NCBI GenBank assembly: GCA_049673305.1
Contig: JBATXM010000002.1
Span: 1-41,297 of the forward strand
Direction: 5' to 3'
Length of the DNA stretch: 41,297 bases
DNA from: GCA-003244245 sp049673305
GTDB lineage: Bacteria > Actinomycetota > Actinomycetes > Mycobacteriales > Pseudonocardiaceae
This document shows, in pieces, positions 1 to 9,120 of this stretch (position 1 is the first letter of the stretch; every line of letters starts with the position of its first letter). The notes beneath the pieces are model-generated. The model did no database searches. It worked only from the letters and a program-made list of their open reading frames with translations, and was not told the DNA's origin. Made by a program: the position numbers and the translations under genes.

Positions 1-32
1 GGCCTTACCCTCCCCTGCGGGAGGGTAAGGCC
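1..32 (+). terminator. Perfect 14-bp hairpin, probable terminator
   Basis: GGCCTTACCCTCCC and its exact reverse complement enclose the loop CTGC. A short T-run follows at about 39-43. This looks like a rho-independent terminator for a gene to the left of the window, and it may also serve the minus-strand gene ending at 141. Confidence 0.6.
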
Positions 33-100
33 ACCGCCTTTTTCCTCAGCAACCACATGCGCCGCCTCTTTACCGGGCGAGTGCCCACACCTGCTCTGTG

Positions 101-136
101 GATCTGGGCAACGCGGGGGATCTGGGCAACGCGGGC
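101..136. repeat. Tandem duplication of an 18-bp unit
   Basis: GATCTGGGCAACGCGGG is repeated back to back (101-118 and 119-136) with one difference in the last base. It lies between the hairpin at 1-32 and the end of the membrane-protein gene at 141. No gene covers it convincingly, so slippage duplication is the simplest reading. Confidence 0.7.
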
Positions 137-140
137 CACA

Positions 141-728
141 TTAGCCGCCCACGGAGATTTGGCTAACCAGCGTCGCACCGTCGGGAAGTTCATGCAGGCC
201 GGCTGTTCCTAGCGACCCCGAGTCATACCGCCTAAGCATGGCGGCAGCTTTGGGGGTAGTGACCACCAGGAAACCCTTGACATTCGCCACCTCCGGGTTG
301 AGGGTGCCAGTTAAATTTTGCTGACAGCTGAGCTGGTTCTGCGGCAAGATAACACAAGGCGCTGAAGCCGGAAAGAGGTGGTCACGCTGCACGCTGCGGA
401 AAACGATCCACAGCTCCTGCCTGGGCTTCAATCCGCGAACGGAACCATTGAGGCTAAACAGGGAATTTTCAGGATTGTAGGTCTGCGACGTAAAAATGAC
501 ATGGACACCGGCGCTTGGCGACGGGCGACCCAGAGTGTAAAAATGGTGCACGCGAGTTAATACGACAAAACCGGCAGTAGCCGCAACAAAGGTCACGACA
601 GCCGCAAAAGCGGCGAATCTCACCGATCGAAGTCGATCATTTTTTCGCCGGCAAAAGGCAAATATTGACACACTTGCGACGGCAAGCACGCCGAGGACGA
701 TAAGGACGACGAGGACAACTCCCTCCAT
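141..728 (-). CDS. Membrane-anchored protein of unknown function
   Basis: About 195 residues. The ATG at 728 is chosen because it follows GGGAG and lies just past the TAG (736-738) of the upstream gene; a longer reading to 782 would overlap that gene. The N-terminus has two hydrophobic segments separated by a basic stretch (RRKNDR). The rest is probably an extracytoplasmic beta-rich domain with an S-V-x-G-L ... L-W-I-V-F-R pattern. The same pattern (GSVTGL ... LWILSR) occurs in the protein at 40458-41000, so the two appear to share a domain. It is co-oriented and probably co-transcribed with the gene at 736-1113. I do not recognise a function. Confidence 0.7.
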   Translation of the reverse strand: MEGVVLVVLIVLGVLAVASVSIFAFCRRKNDRLRSVRFAAFAAVVTFVAATAGFVVLTRVHHFYTLGRPSPSAGVHVIFTSQTYNPENSLFSLNGSVRGLKPRQELWIVFRSVQRDHLFPASAPCVILPQNQLSCQQNLTGTLNPEVANVKGFLVVTTPKAAAMLRRYDSGSLGTAGLHELPDGATLVSQISVGG

Positions 729-735
729 AGTCTCC

Positions 736-1113
736 CTAACTCTCCGAGGTCCATACCGTAGCGAGGGAACACGCGACCGCAACGAGCCCGTAACACACGG
801 GTACCCAGAAGGGTGGCGGGTTGTTCATCGAAATTGCCTTGGCTAATGCGTACATCGCGGCCCCTATCACCATAGTGAGCACGGAAAGCACAATGGAAAT
901 TGTGTAACCTAGCGAGGCTTGACCTGTATGACGTTTGTCAAAAGCCGCCTCGCCGAGGCCGCTCGCCGCGATCCCGAATCCAATCAAGTATGTGGACGGA
1001 TCCGAGAAGACCGCCTGCCCACTGATCGGCTGACGTTGGAAGACAAGGACAAGCAGGTCAAATCCAAGGGGCACCACGGTAAAGAGAACCGTGAAAGTGG
1101 CCCATTTCCCCAT
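736..1113 (-). CDS. Small four-helix integral membrane protein
   Basis: 125 residues with about four hydrophobic segments (near residues 5-25, 40-55, 68-90 and 100-120) and short polar loops such as FDKRHTGQ. It has no recognisable catalytic motif. Its stop codon is 7 bp before the start of the next membrane protein, whose ribosome site overlaps it, so the two are probably translationally coupled and may act together at the membrane. The function is unknown. Confidence 0.6.
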   Translation of the reverse strand: MGKWATFTVLFTVVPLGFDLLVLVFQRQPISGQAVFSDPSTYLIGFGIAASGLGEAAFDKRHTGQASLGYTISIVLSVLTMVIGAAMYALAKAISMNNPPPFWVPVCYGLVAVACSLATVWTSES

Positions 1114-1294
1114 CTTGCGAGAAAAATCACCGAAAGTCTCGGAAGGAACCGGACACGTTTCGATGCTAGTGACAGAAATACGGCATCACCTCCCTCGGTG
1201 CACGGAGCCCGGGATGCAGGCTTGGTGATAATTTCCGAGGCAGGGTAGCGCACAGCCCAGCCGGCGGGTATGCAGGCGCACGCTTGAACCGCGC
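1114..1294. other. Intergenic, no gene seen
   Basis: 181 bp upstream of the small membrane-protein pair and downstream of the AmpG-like gene. Open frames crossing it on either strand are out-of-frame readings of the neighbours. It presumably holds the promoter of the 1113-141 pair; no clear motif was identified. Confidence 0.4.
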
Positions 1295-2683
1295 TCACGC
1301 GCGCTCTAGTGGGCGACCGGTGGTGGGGAAGCGGTGCATCATCCATCCGAGGATCGCGAGCCCCGGGAGGGCAAGCAGAGTCGAGATGAGGAAGAACTCC
1401 ACCCAGCCCACCTGGGCGGCGACCCAACCGCTGGGCGAGGCGAGGAAGGTTCGCCCCAGGGCCATGAACGAGGTGAACAGCGCGTACTGCGTCGCTGTGT
1501 AGGCCACGTTGCACAGGACTGAGAGGTACGCGACGAAGGCAGCAGAGGCCATGCCACCGGTCAGGTTCTCGATCGCGATCGTGGCGATGAGGACGCGGAC
1601 GTCATGACCGGCAAGCGTCTGGGCGGCGAACATCAGGTTCGAGAGCGCTTGGCAGATCCCGCACACCATCAGCGCTTTTGTCACGCCGTACCGGCTGACG
1701 GCAAGACCGCCGAGGAAGACACCGGCCAGCGTGGCGCCCAGGCCGAAGACCTTGGTCACCGTCGCGATCTCGACTTTGCTGAAGCCGATGGTGACGTAGA
1801 AGGGATTGGCCATAGTCCCGGCGAAAGCGTCGCCGAGGGTGTAGAGCACGATGAAAGCCAGGATGAGGAGCGCGACCGCGATTCCCCGCCGACGGAAGAA
1901 CTCGGTGAAAGGCTCGAGAACCGCAGCCCGAAGACTGTCCAGGACATCGACGTTCGGCGCCGCCACCCCCGCGACCCTCGGCTCGGGGGCGATCAGGGTG
2001 GTCATCACCCCGATCACGAGCAGTCCCGCCATCGCCGCGTAAACCCACGACCACGGCAGAAACGCAGCTAAAAACAGGGCACCCGCTCCACTGGCCAGTA
2101 TCCCGAGTCGGTAACCGTACTGCGTCATGGCGGCGCTCACGCCCTGCTCATGCTCGTCCGCCGTCTCGATCCGGTAGGCGTCGATGACGACGTCCTGACT
2201 GGCGGAGAGGAAAGTGACCCCCAGCGCGGCCAGCGCCGTCCAGAACGGCACCTCCCCCGGTCGGGTGGCGCCCAGCGCCACGATGGCGCCGATCAGAGCG
2301 AGCTGGACGACGAGCAGCCAGCTTCGCCGCCGCCCCAGCCATCGGGTCAGCACCGGAATCGGCACCCGGTCGATGAGCGGGGACCACACGAACTTGACGT
2401 TGTAGGGCACGCCGAGCGCGGCGAACAGGCCAATCGAGGTGAGCGACAACCGCAGGTCCGTCAGCCAGATGGCGAGGGTTGCCCCGGTCAGTGCCAGCGG
2501 CAACCCGCTGGCGAAACCCATCAGAAAAATGATCAAGAACCGGGGCTCGCGGTAGACGGCGAGGGCGGCGAGCCACCAGCCCCCTCGTGACCTACGGTGG
2601 ATGACGATCGCCGAAACCGTAGTGCGGGGCGCTGATGCAGGCGAGCGCGGGTGGTCGATGCCCCGATCTGCGATCACCGCCAC
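1295..2683 (-). CDS. MFS permease, AmpG-like
   Basis: 462 residues, about twelve hydrophobic segments. It matches the AmpG branch of the major facilitator superfamily: FLMGFASGLPLALTG near residues 53-67, VWSPLIDR near 99-106, GRRRSW near 117-122 and SASQDVVIDAYR near 160-171, all familiar from Gram-negative AmpG. Those proteins import GlcNAc-anhydroMurNAc muropeptides for wall recycling. In an actinobacterium the substrate cannot be assumed; muropeptides or another wall fragment is an inference. The first ~35 residues are polar, so an internal start is possible. It is divergent from the damaged hydrolase starting at 2767. A MurG paralogue lies 30 kb away and is not linked in an operon. Confidence 0.8.
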   Translation of the reverse strand: MAVIADRGIDHPRSPASAPRTTVSAIVIHRRSRGGWWLAALAVYREPRFLIIFLMGFASGLPLALTGATLAIWLTDLRLSLTSIGLFAALGVPYNVKFVWSPLIDRVPIPVLTRWLGRRRSWLLVVQLALIGAIVALGATRPGEVPFWTALAALGVTFLSASQDVVIDAYRIETADEHEQGVSAAMTQYGYRLGILASGAGALFLAAFLPWSWVYAAMAGLLVIGVMTTLIAPEPRVAGVAAPNVDVLDSLRAAVLEPFTEFFRRRGIAVALLILAFIVLYTLGDAFAGTMANPFYVTIGFSKVEIATVTKVFGLGATLAGVFLGGLAVSRYGVTKALMVCGICQALSNLMFAAQTLAGHDVRVLIATIAIENLTGGMASAAFVAYLSVLCNVAYTATQYALFTSFMALGRTFLASPSGWVAAQVGWVEFFLISTLLALPGLAILGWMMHRFPTTGRPLERA

Positions 2684-2766
2684 TTCGTGGCCGTCGTCAG
2701 CTCAGCTGAGAGAATCTGGGCGGGAGTAAGCAAGGGGGCGGCTGCGGCGCCCAGCCTCGGGGACCG

Positions 2767-4107
2767 GTGTCCGAGCCGACCCCGGCGCTGGCCAGCGCCC
2801 ACCCCTGCGACCCGGCTGCTCTCGGTGCCACCACACCCGGTATGTTCCGGGGTCCTGGGAGTGTCACGTTTAACTGCGCGACGCTGTCCGTGCCGTTGGA
2901 TCATGCCCGGCTGCGGGCGGCTCCCCCGCAGCCGGGGCAGCTCTCGCTGTAGGTCGCGATGGCCGACAACACCACCGCGCCGCGCGGTGTGCTGGTGTGG
3001 CTGGTCGGCGGCCCGGGCGAACCGGGGGTGGGGTTGACCGCTGTGATCGCCCGTCAGTTCGACCCGGCGGTGCTGCGTGACTACCGGCTGGTGCTGTTCT
3101 CCTCGCGCGGCACCGGCGCACTGCAATGCCCACAACTACAGCAGGCGCTGAGCGCCGTGCCCCCGCCTGGCGCCGTGCGAGCGTGCTCCCGATCAATCGG
3201 GGATAATCGGCGGTTCTACACCACCGCCGACACCGTCGCTGACCTGGACGCGCTGCGCCAAGCGTTGCAGGTGCGCACGCTCACCCTTGATGGCGCCTCC
3301 TACGGCACGTTCCTCGCCGAACGGTACGCGATCACCCATCCCGACCGGGTATCGCGGTTGGTGCTGGACTCGGTCGTGCCGCACGACGGCCTAGATCCGC
3401 TGCAGATCGCCGTCCTCGGCCGCACCGCCGACGTACTGCGAACAGTCTGCAGAGAAAATGGGTGTGCCACCGATCCGGCACAGGACCTCTCCGAGGTAGT
3501 CCGCCGCCGACATAATGGCCCGGAGCTGCTCGACACCCTCACCGCACTGACTGATGGCAAGCCCAAGCTGGCCGACATACCGGCCGCGCTGCACAAGGCT
3601 GCCCACGGCGATAACGGGCAGCTCGACACCATCATCGCCGTCGCGCACCGAGGCCCAGCCGTCGCGGTCGACAAGCTCAGTCTGGGGCTGCACTACACCA
3701 CCGCGTGTGAGGACATGCACGGGCCGTGGGGCGATGCCGACACCCCGGTGCCCGGCCGGGCCAGCGCCACCACGAAGGCCGTCGCCGCGCTGTCGAAGAC
3801 AGCGGTGTTCCCCTATGACCGGGCCACCGCAGCCGGCAACGGGACTGTGGTGGCGTGTGAGCAGTGGCCGTCCACCCCCGTAGTGGCGTTCCCCTCCGGT
3901 GCCGATCTGCCGCCAGTGCCGACGCTGCTGCTGGCCGGCGACCACGACCTGGACACTCCCCTGGCGTGGGCACAACACGAGGCCACCCACGCCCCGCACG
4001 GTCACCTCGTCGTCATCCCCAGCTCGGGGCACATCACCCAGAACAACGCCAACGGTCCGGCGGGCCGCGCAGCCGTCACCCGGTTTCTGACCGGCCCGGG
4101 GATCTGA
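2767..4107 (+). pseudogene. TAP-like alpha/beta hydrolase, interrupted by an amber codon
   Basis: Two parts in one frame are separated by TAG at 2950-2952. The first (GTG 2767) encodes the family's N-terminal strand pattern (FNCATLSVPLDHARL). The second (ATG 2959, 382 residues) has the oxyanion-type GGPG, the nucleophile motif DGASYGT (Ser114), an Asp in GDHDLDTP (~330) and His in SSGHITQ (~358). This is the tripeptidyl-aminopeptidase/proline-iminopeptidase-like family, normally secreted exopeptidases. No signal peptide is visible upstream of 2767. CAG (Gln) to TAG is the likely change, since LSL-Q-VAMADN reads naturally. The catalytic part could still be made from ATG 2959, but it would lack the first strand. 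The next gene starts 1 bp after its stop. Confidence 0.8.
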
Positions 4108-4108
4108 C

Positions 4109-5674
4109 GTGCATCGACATCGACTCCGGGACCGCTGGTTGATCCTGTTGGCCGTGGTGAGCGCCGCCATCGCTGGCGTGGTGGCATGTGCGAGGCCCAC
4201 GGCAACCGCGGTCGCAACGGTGGTCGCCGCCCTACCGGTCGTGCACGGCCCGATTCCGGTGACGGCAGACTCCTATCCGTTCAACGCCTCGGATCACGAT
4301 GCGGAGCCCATCGATCTCATCAGCCACGGCTACCTCGAGCAGGAGTACCTGATCAGCGGGCAGGCCAACGTGTACTCCTGGCCTGCTCTCACAACACTCA
4401 CCGTTGACGGGTCGGGGGCCTACCTCACCCGCATCCTGGTCCGCCGGCCCGTCGATCCGCGTCGGTTCAGCGGCAACGTCCGGGTGGAACCGCTCAATCC
4501 CACCGCCGGTCACGACCTCGACGTGCAGTGGGAGATCGCGCACGAGGCATTCATGCGCAATGGCGACGCCTACGTGGGTATCACGGTCAAGCCGGTGAGC
4601 ATTCTTGCCTTGAAGAAGTTCGATGCACAGCGCTACGGCTCGCTGTCGATGGCCAACCCGCACCCCGCTCGGTGCACACCGTCATCCCCTGGCTCGGGCC
4701 CCAACTCGGGCAAGGACAGCGAGGACGGTCTTGCTTGGGATGCCATCAGCCAGGTCGGCAGGCTGATCAAGAGCGACGTACCGGGGAACCCCTTGCGGGA
4801 TCTGCGAATTCGCAGCAGTGACCTCACAGGCTGGTCACAGAGTGGCTCTTACACCGTCATCTACCTCAACGCGATTGCGCGCCACGCCACATTGCCTGGT
4901 GGCACACCGATCTTCGATGGTTATCTGCCGGGCGCGGGCAGCTACGCAGGCACACAGATTAACCAATGCGCACCGGTGATTCCACCCGGCGACCCACGGG
5001 TCCAGTACAACCCGCCCACAGGGGCACCAACCGTGGTCGTGACCACGCCGACGGACTTCTATTCCGCAGCCTCGTACCTGCGGCTGGCCGACCGGCCAGC
5101 CGACAGCGACACCCCAAACCGACGCATCCGGCTCTATGAGGTCGGCGGGGGTTGCCACCTGCCAGCAGACCATGCCCGATTCTTCCCGTCAACGGCCGAA
5201 CTGGCCAGAGCCGGCTTCCCGCCGTTCACCGACTTCGTGTATCCCTTGAGCTCATTCCCACTCCACGTTGTACTCGACGCGGCCTGGGCGAACCTGGATG
5301 CTTGGGTGACCATGGGCATATCTCCACCACGTGCGGGCCGGCTCACGGTCGCCGATCCCTCGGTCTGGCCGGTGAGCGCAGTAAAGGATGCGTACGGCAA
5401 CCCGGTGGGTGGAGTACGCACACCGTCGGTCGACGTGCCCATCGCAACCTACGTCGAGCGCGGACCGACGGTTCACCATACGACTGCGGGCGCCTACGCT
5501 GGATATGATATTCCGTTTGCCCCGGGCTATCTGAAGATTCTCTATGCCACTCACCAGGACTACGTCCGCACAGTGCGAAACGATGTGCGGAAGTTGGTCG
5601 ACCAACGCTGGCTCACCCCTGACGACGGCGCACAGCTGGTGAGCCAAGCTCAGGCGGCGAACGTGCCCGGGTGA
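4109..5674 (+). CDS. Lipoprotein alpha/beta hydrolase (Abhydrolase_10-like)
   Basis: 521 residues. The GTG start lies 1 bp after the stop of the preceding hydrolase, so they form an operon. The N-terminus is a basic stretch, a hydrophobic segment and a lipobox-like VVAC at about residue 27, so it is probably a lipid-anchored surface protein. The nucleophile elbow is GWSQSG in the middle of the protein, and a late EVGGGCH/HARF region may supply the acid or the His. The overall plan fits the large secreted alpha/beta-hydrolase family of actinobacteria (Pfam Abhydrolase_10 type), whose substrates are mostly unknown. It looks intact, unlike its upstream neighbour. It is convergent with the dioxygenase-like pseudogene, 6 bp apart. 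Confidence 0.75.
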   Translation: MHRHRLRDRWLILLAVVSAAIAGVVACARPTATAVATVVAALPVVHGPIPVTADSYPFNASDHDAEPIDLISHGYLEQEYLISGQANVYSWPALTTLTVDGSGAYLTRILVRRPVDPRRFSGNVRVEPLNPTAGHDLDVQWEIAHEAFMRNGDAYVGITVKPVSILALKKFDAQRYGSLSMANPHPARCTPSSPGSGPNSGKDSEDGLAWDAISQVGRLIKSDVPGNPLRDLRIRSSDLTGWSQSGSYTVIYLNAIARHATLPGGTPIFDGYLPGAGSYAGTQINQCAPVIPPGDPRVQYNPPTGAPTVVVTTPTDFYSAASYLRLADRPADSDTPNRRIRLYEVGGGCHLPADHARFFPSTAELARAGFPPFTDFVYPLSSFPLHVVLDAAWANLDAWVTMGISPPRAGRLTVADPSVWPVSAVKDAYGNPVGGVRTPSVDVPIATYVERGPTVHHTTAGAYAGYDIPFAPGYLKILYATHQDYVRTVRNDVRKLVDQRWLTPDDGAQLVSQAQAANVPG

Positions 5675-5680
5675 GCGTAT

Positions 5681-6512
5681 TCACAACAGCTCGCGTACAG
5701 TCCACAATTCTGGGAAGAATCGGTGCTCATTGATGTGACGCAACCAGGCCACGCCATAGGTACCACCGGTGCCCGGCTTGGTTCCGATGATCCGCTCGAC
5801 GGTGAGCAGATGCAGCGACCGCCACCGGGAGAAACCCTCGGCCACATCCATCAGCGCTTCGGCCAGCGCATAGACGGGATTGGCGTGGTCAGCACTCCAG
5901 TAGACGTCCCGCCACGCCTGCTCGACCTCGGGGGATTCCTGATAAGGCGAGGAAACTCAGGGCTGCATCGTACACGCTGGGGGCGTGCAGGGCCTCCTGT
6001 ACCTGGGTGTGCACATGGGGCACATTGCGGTGCGGGCAGGTGAGCGCGGCCACCTTGTTACCGAGCCCGTACTCGACCATCCGGTACATGTACGACTGAA
6101 CCCCGGACGCCTGCCCCAGGTGATCGCGGAACGCGTTGAACTCATTGGGAGTAATCGTGCTGAGCACGTTCCAGGAATGGGTGAGTAGTTCGACCACCCG
6201 GCACGTCCTTCGCAGTACCCAGACCGTGTCATGAACCTGGTCCGCATCCAGCAGCGAACGCACCTGGACGAGCTCCTCGTACACTAACTTGAAAAGCAGT
6301 TCCTTGACCTGTCCGAGGATGTAGAAGGTCAGTTCCGACGGCGCCCCTGAGCGGGGGTTCTGCAGGGAGAGCAGGACGTCGATGCTCTGGTAATCGATAT
6401 ATGGCGTGCTCGGGCCCGAAAACGCCAGCACGGGATTCCCCTCAGTCTGCGCGGCGTGGTGGGCCCGCTCAGTATCGCTGCTCATGCCAGGATCGAAGGG
6501 GACAGACGTCAT
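5681..6512 (-). pseudogene. Tryptophan 2,3-dioxygenase-like, frameshifted
   Basis: The first frame runs from ATG 6512 and carries YIDYQSIDVLLSLQ and ELTFYILGQVKELLFKLV. It goes out of frame near 5935-5940 at a run of five C (minus strand). The remaining ~85 residues continue in another frame to a TGA at 5681-5683: EVEQAWRDVYW, FSRWRSLHLLTVERIIG, GTGGTYGVAWLRHI, FFPELW. Together they give about 276 residues, normal for the family. The proximal haem His is present (WRSLH). The distal His of classical enzymes (HQTSELW in known TDO) is replaced: the equivalent here reads GQVKELL. It may therefore descend from a TDO-superfamily enzyme with a different reaction, such as the MarE type, rather than from true kynA. 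No kynurenine-pathway genes are adjacent. Confidence 0.8.
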
Positions 6513-6566
6513 GAGCTGTTCCTCATCGGGGGATGTCCAACTGGTCGCACCGGAGGGCTAGCTCGC

Positions 6567-7150
6567 TCACACAGCCGTGAGGGCTTCTGGGGTGGCGCCC
6601 AGGCCTGTCACCCGGACTTTCCCGGTCAACCCTTTCTTGCGTAGCACCGTGATCACCGCACCGGCCACGCTGTCGTTGGCCGCGAGCACGCCGTCGACGT
6701 GGCCACTGTTGGCGGTGAGGAGCTGCTCGAACACCGCGCTGGCACGCTGATTGTTGTCAACGGATTGGCGGGCCACCAACCGGTAGGCGCCGGTGTCGTA
6801 GCGCGGCTGCAGGACGTTGCGCGCGCCCTGGGCGAGCAGGGGCGTGGTGGGGTCGGTCCGAGGACCGTCGATCTCGATGGTGGGGATGCGCCGCGCCTGG
6901 GCCTTGCGTACGACGGCCGCGCCGACCTGGCTGTTCGGCGCGGCGATGACCAGTACCTTGACCCCCTCGTTAATCATGCCGTCGGCGATCGCGGCCAACC
7001 TCGCCGGGTCACCCACACTGTTCTGAACATCCGGCGCCAGCCCCTCGGCGCCCATGGCGTCATTCAGCAGCCGCTAGTCGACGTTCTCCCACCGCGCCGA
7101 GGCCGCAGGATCCGACACAATGACACCAACCTTGGCTGCGAGGCGGGCCA
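6567..7150 (-). pseudogene. Sugar ABC-transporter substrate-binding protein remnant
   Basis: The frame contains AKVGVIVSDPAASARWENVD, then TAG (7074-7076), then RLLNDAMGAEG and on through ADGMINEGVKVLVIAAP, DGVLAANDSVAGA and GKVRVTGLGATPEAL. This is the periplasmic-binding-protein-like fold of ribose/xylose-type binding proteins (WEND, ANDxxAxGA and TGxDATPE signatures). It lacks a signal peptide and lipobox at the front and stops at the position where the C-terminal lobe should continue. No permease or ATPase gene is nearby. It is a gene fragment truncated at both ends plus an internal amber. Confidence 0.8.
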
Positions 7151-7160
7151 CATCGCCGGT

Positions 7161-7330
7161 GCATCTACTACCCGCACCCGTGCCTGCTAGGAGGGCTGGG
7201 TCACCTACCTCGGCAACGACTACGGCCCCGGCGACATCTGGCACTGCGTGGGCTGGCACTGGTCCGGCGACTGGAAAGACGCCGGCTCGACACCAAACCC
7301 TGGCTGACCTGGCCCGACAAGCCCGCCTAG
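7161..7330 (+). pseudogene. C-terminal remnant of a secreted actinobacterial protein
   Basis: From 7191 the plus strand reads EGWVTYLGNDYGPGDIWHC, VGWHWSGDWKDAGS, and after a frame change LDTKPWLTWPDKPA ending in TAG at 7328-7330. The W-C-x-G-W-x-SG-x-W ... KPWL ending is typical of secreted proteins found across actinomycetes; I cannot name the enzyme class with confidence. An in-frame TAG sits directly before EGW (7188-7190). Its left end abuts the binding-protein fragment. It is clearly dead: interrupted, shifted and without an N-terminus. Confidence 0.6.
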
Positions 7331-7359
7331 TTCCGGTCATCGCTCAAACTGGCTCCCGC

Positions 7360-7773
7360 TCAGGCTGTCTCCCCCAGTGCCCTGCCGCCCATGCTCATCA
7401 ACTCATCCTTGCACCCTGGGCACACCACGTACGACACCCCGCAGTACTCCACCGGCTCACTAGCGGGGCGCCCACAGGTCTCCTCTTTCACGTCAGTACC
7501 AGCGGCCACGGACTGCACGGCGACAGCCCACCTCATCGGGCAAGTGCCAGCCACGTCTGGCTGCACCTCAATACTCTCGCTCCCGCCAGGCTCCCACTGT
7601 TGTCCTCGTTGAAGCTGCTGTCCTCGTTGCAGCTGTTGTCCTCGTTGCAGCACAGCGACGTAGTCAGCTGCGGCATACAGGTGCTTGGTGATCTCAGGGT
7701 GGTCCGCGTGGCGCGCAGCGATAGCACGGAGGGTGTCGACGTCGTTCGCGGTGACGGACTGTGGATCGCTCAC
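7360..7773 (-). CDS. Hypothetical protein with Gln-rich repeat and Cys-rich tail
   Basis: 137 residues. The N-terminal ~45 residues look helical (DTLRAIAARHADHPEITKHLYAAADYVAVL). Then comes LQRGQQ three times, encoded by three 18-bp DNA repeats (7598-7651). The C-terminal half has five or more cysteines (TCP, EETCGRP, EYCG, VVCPGCKDEL), including a CxxC that could bind zinc. I do not recognise the family. The repeat suggests a flexible linker that varies in copy number. Confidence 0.55.
   Translation of the reverse strand: MSDPQSVTANDVDTLRAIAARHADHPEITKHLYAAADYVAVLQRGQQLQRGQQLQRGQQWEPGGSESIEVQPDVAGTCPMRWAVAVQSVAAGTDVKEETCGRPASEPVEYCGVSYVVCPGCKDELMSMGGRALGETA
7598..7651. repeat. Three tandem 18-bp repeats inside a gene
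   Basis: Units 7598-7615, 7616-7633 and 7634-7651 differ at one or two positions each (consensus TGTTGTCCTCGTTGCAGC). They encode the LQRGQQ repeats of the minus-strand hypothetical protein and keep its reading frame. Confidence 0.85.
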
Positions 7774-7850
7774 AGGACTGCTCTCTTCCGGCTGTACCTC
7801 ATGGGGAAGGTCATAGGGTAAGCGGTGCGGCGGTGGCCAGGAACAGGTGG

Positions 7851-9062
7851 TCAGGTGCGGTCCAGGCGGGGAAAGAGCACTTCCCGGGCCAGTAGCAGCA
7901 GGGCCGCGGCGGCGGGGATCGCGACCAGGGCGCCCACGATCCCCAGCAGCGCACCGCCCAGTAGGACCGCCACCACGGTCACCAGGGCCGGTACCTTGAC
8001 CGCCTGGCCGATGATCCTGGGGACCAGCAAGTAATCCTCGACCAGCCGATAGGCCAGGAAGAATCCGATGGTGGCCAGGCAGGCGGGCAGCGACACACTG
8101 AGCGCGACCAGACAGATTACCAGACCCGCGATGGTTGAACCAATCACCGGCAACAGGTCCAGGATCGCCGTGAAGATGGCCAGCAGCAGCGGGTAGGGTA
8201 CCCCAACTATCACCAGGAAGATGAAGGTGAAGACCCCGGCGATCAGCGAGATCATCAGATTGCCCAACACGTACCCACCGACCTTGGCGAAGATCTCATC
8301 ACCGAGCAGGATCGCGCGGGGACGCCGGGACTGCGGCATCAGCCGATACAGCGTGACGCGGATGCGGGGCAGGTCGACCAGGAAGTAGACGGTGAGCACG
8401 ATCAGGATCAGGGCGCTGGCCAGGGCGCTGAACACGACCTGACCAGCGCCGAGCAGGCCGTTGACCATGTTAGAGGCGTCCCCACTCAGGCTCTGCTGCA
8501 GGCGCTGCTGCAGGTGGAAGCGGGCGTCGAGCTGACCCAGCATCGAATTGCGATTCTGCAACCGGGTCAAGACAGCCGGGTACTGCGTGACGAACTGGCT
8601 GGCTTGGGCCACCAACGGTGGGATCGCCGCGGCCAGAAACCCACCCACCAGGCCCAGGCCGGCCACGAGCACGGCGAGAACCGCCGCCCAACGCGGCAAC
8701 CAGCGCCGAGCCAGCACCGACACCGCCGGCTCCAGGCCGATCGCCAGGAACAACGCCAGCCCGATCAGCACCAGCACCTCACGGGCAGTAATGATCATTG
8801 CTACCAGGCCGACGGTGACCGCGACCCCAGCGGCGGCGCCCATACCGATCATGAACGGTGAACGGCCATTGAGTGGACGTCCTGGTCGGCCCAGCGGGTA
8901 CTCCCTGGTGCTGATCCGCGCCGCGACCGCCTCGGCGTCCGCGATAGCACCCTCGGCTGCGGTATGCGGTTGCGCGATCATGGCGTTGTGACCCGCCGCC
9001 GACTCTGAGCCGTCGGTCCCGTTCCTCGGCGGCCCGGCGTCCTGACCATGCGCTGATACCAC
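7851..9062 (-). CDS. AI-2E family transporter
   Basis: Multi-pass membrane protein of the AI-2E transporter (PF01594) family: an N-terminal helix pair, an extended middle region (GFLAAAIPPLVAQASQFV, then an amphipathic stretch), and a C-terminal helix cluster containing PYPLLLAIFTAILDLLPVIG, a hallmark of the family. Members are exporters of small solutes; the name comes from TqsA, and the substrate here is unknown. The frame stays open to 9170, but its first ~17 codons would be made of the perfect hairpin at 9121-9159, so I prefer GTG 9062. ATG at residue 63 of the long form is another option. It is downstream of the CsbD-like gene. Confidence 0.8.
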   Translation of the reverse strand: MVSAHGQDAGPPRNGTDGSESAAGHNAMIAQPHTAAEGAIADAEAVAARISTREYPLGRPGRPLNGRSPFMIGMGAAAGVAVTVGLVAMIITAREVLVLIGLALFLAIGLEPAVSVLARRWLPRWAAVLAVLVAGLGLVGGFLAAAIPPLVAQASQFVTQYPAVLTRLQNRNSMLGQLDARFHLQQRLQQSLSGDASNMVNGLLGAGQVVFSALASALILIVLTVYFLVDLPRIRVTLYRLMPQSRRPRAILLGDEIFAKVGGYVLGNLMISLIAGVFTFIFLVIVGVPYPLLLAIFTAILDLLPVIGSTIAGLVICLVALSVSLPACLATIGFFLAYRLVEDYLLVPRIIGQAVKVPALVTVVAVLLGGALLGIVGALVAIPAAAALLLLAREVLFPRLDRT

Positions 9063-9120
9063 CGGTGCCTCTTGCTTTCTCTCACTCAGAGCTGCAGCAC
9101 TCCCTACCCTAGTGCGGCTG

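Noticed and set aside
7598..7651. CRISPR-like array
   Set aside because: Three contiguous 18-bp units with no spacers, inside a coding frame; no cas genes in the window.
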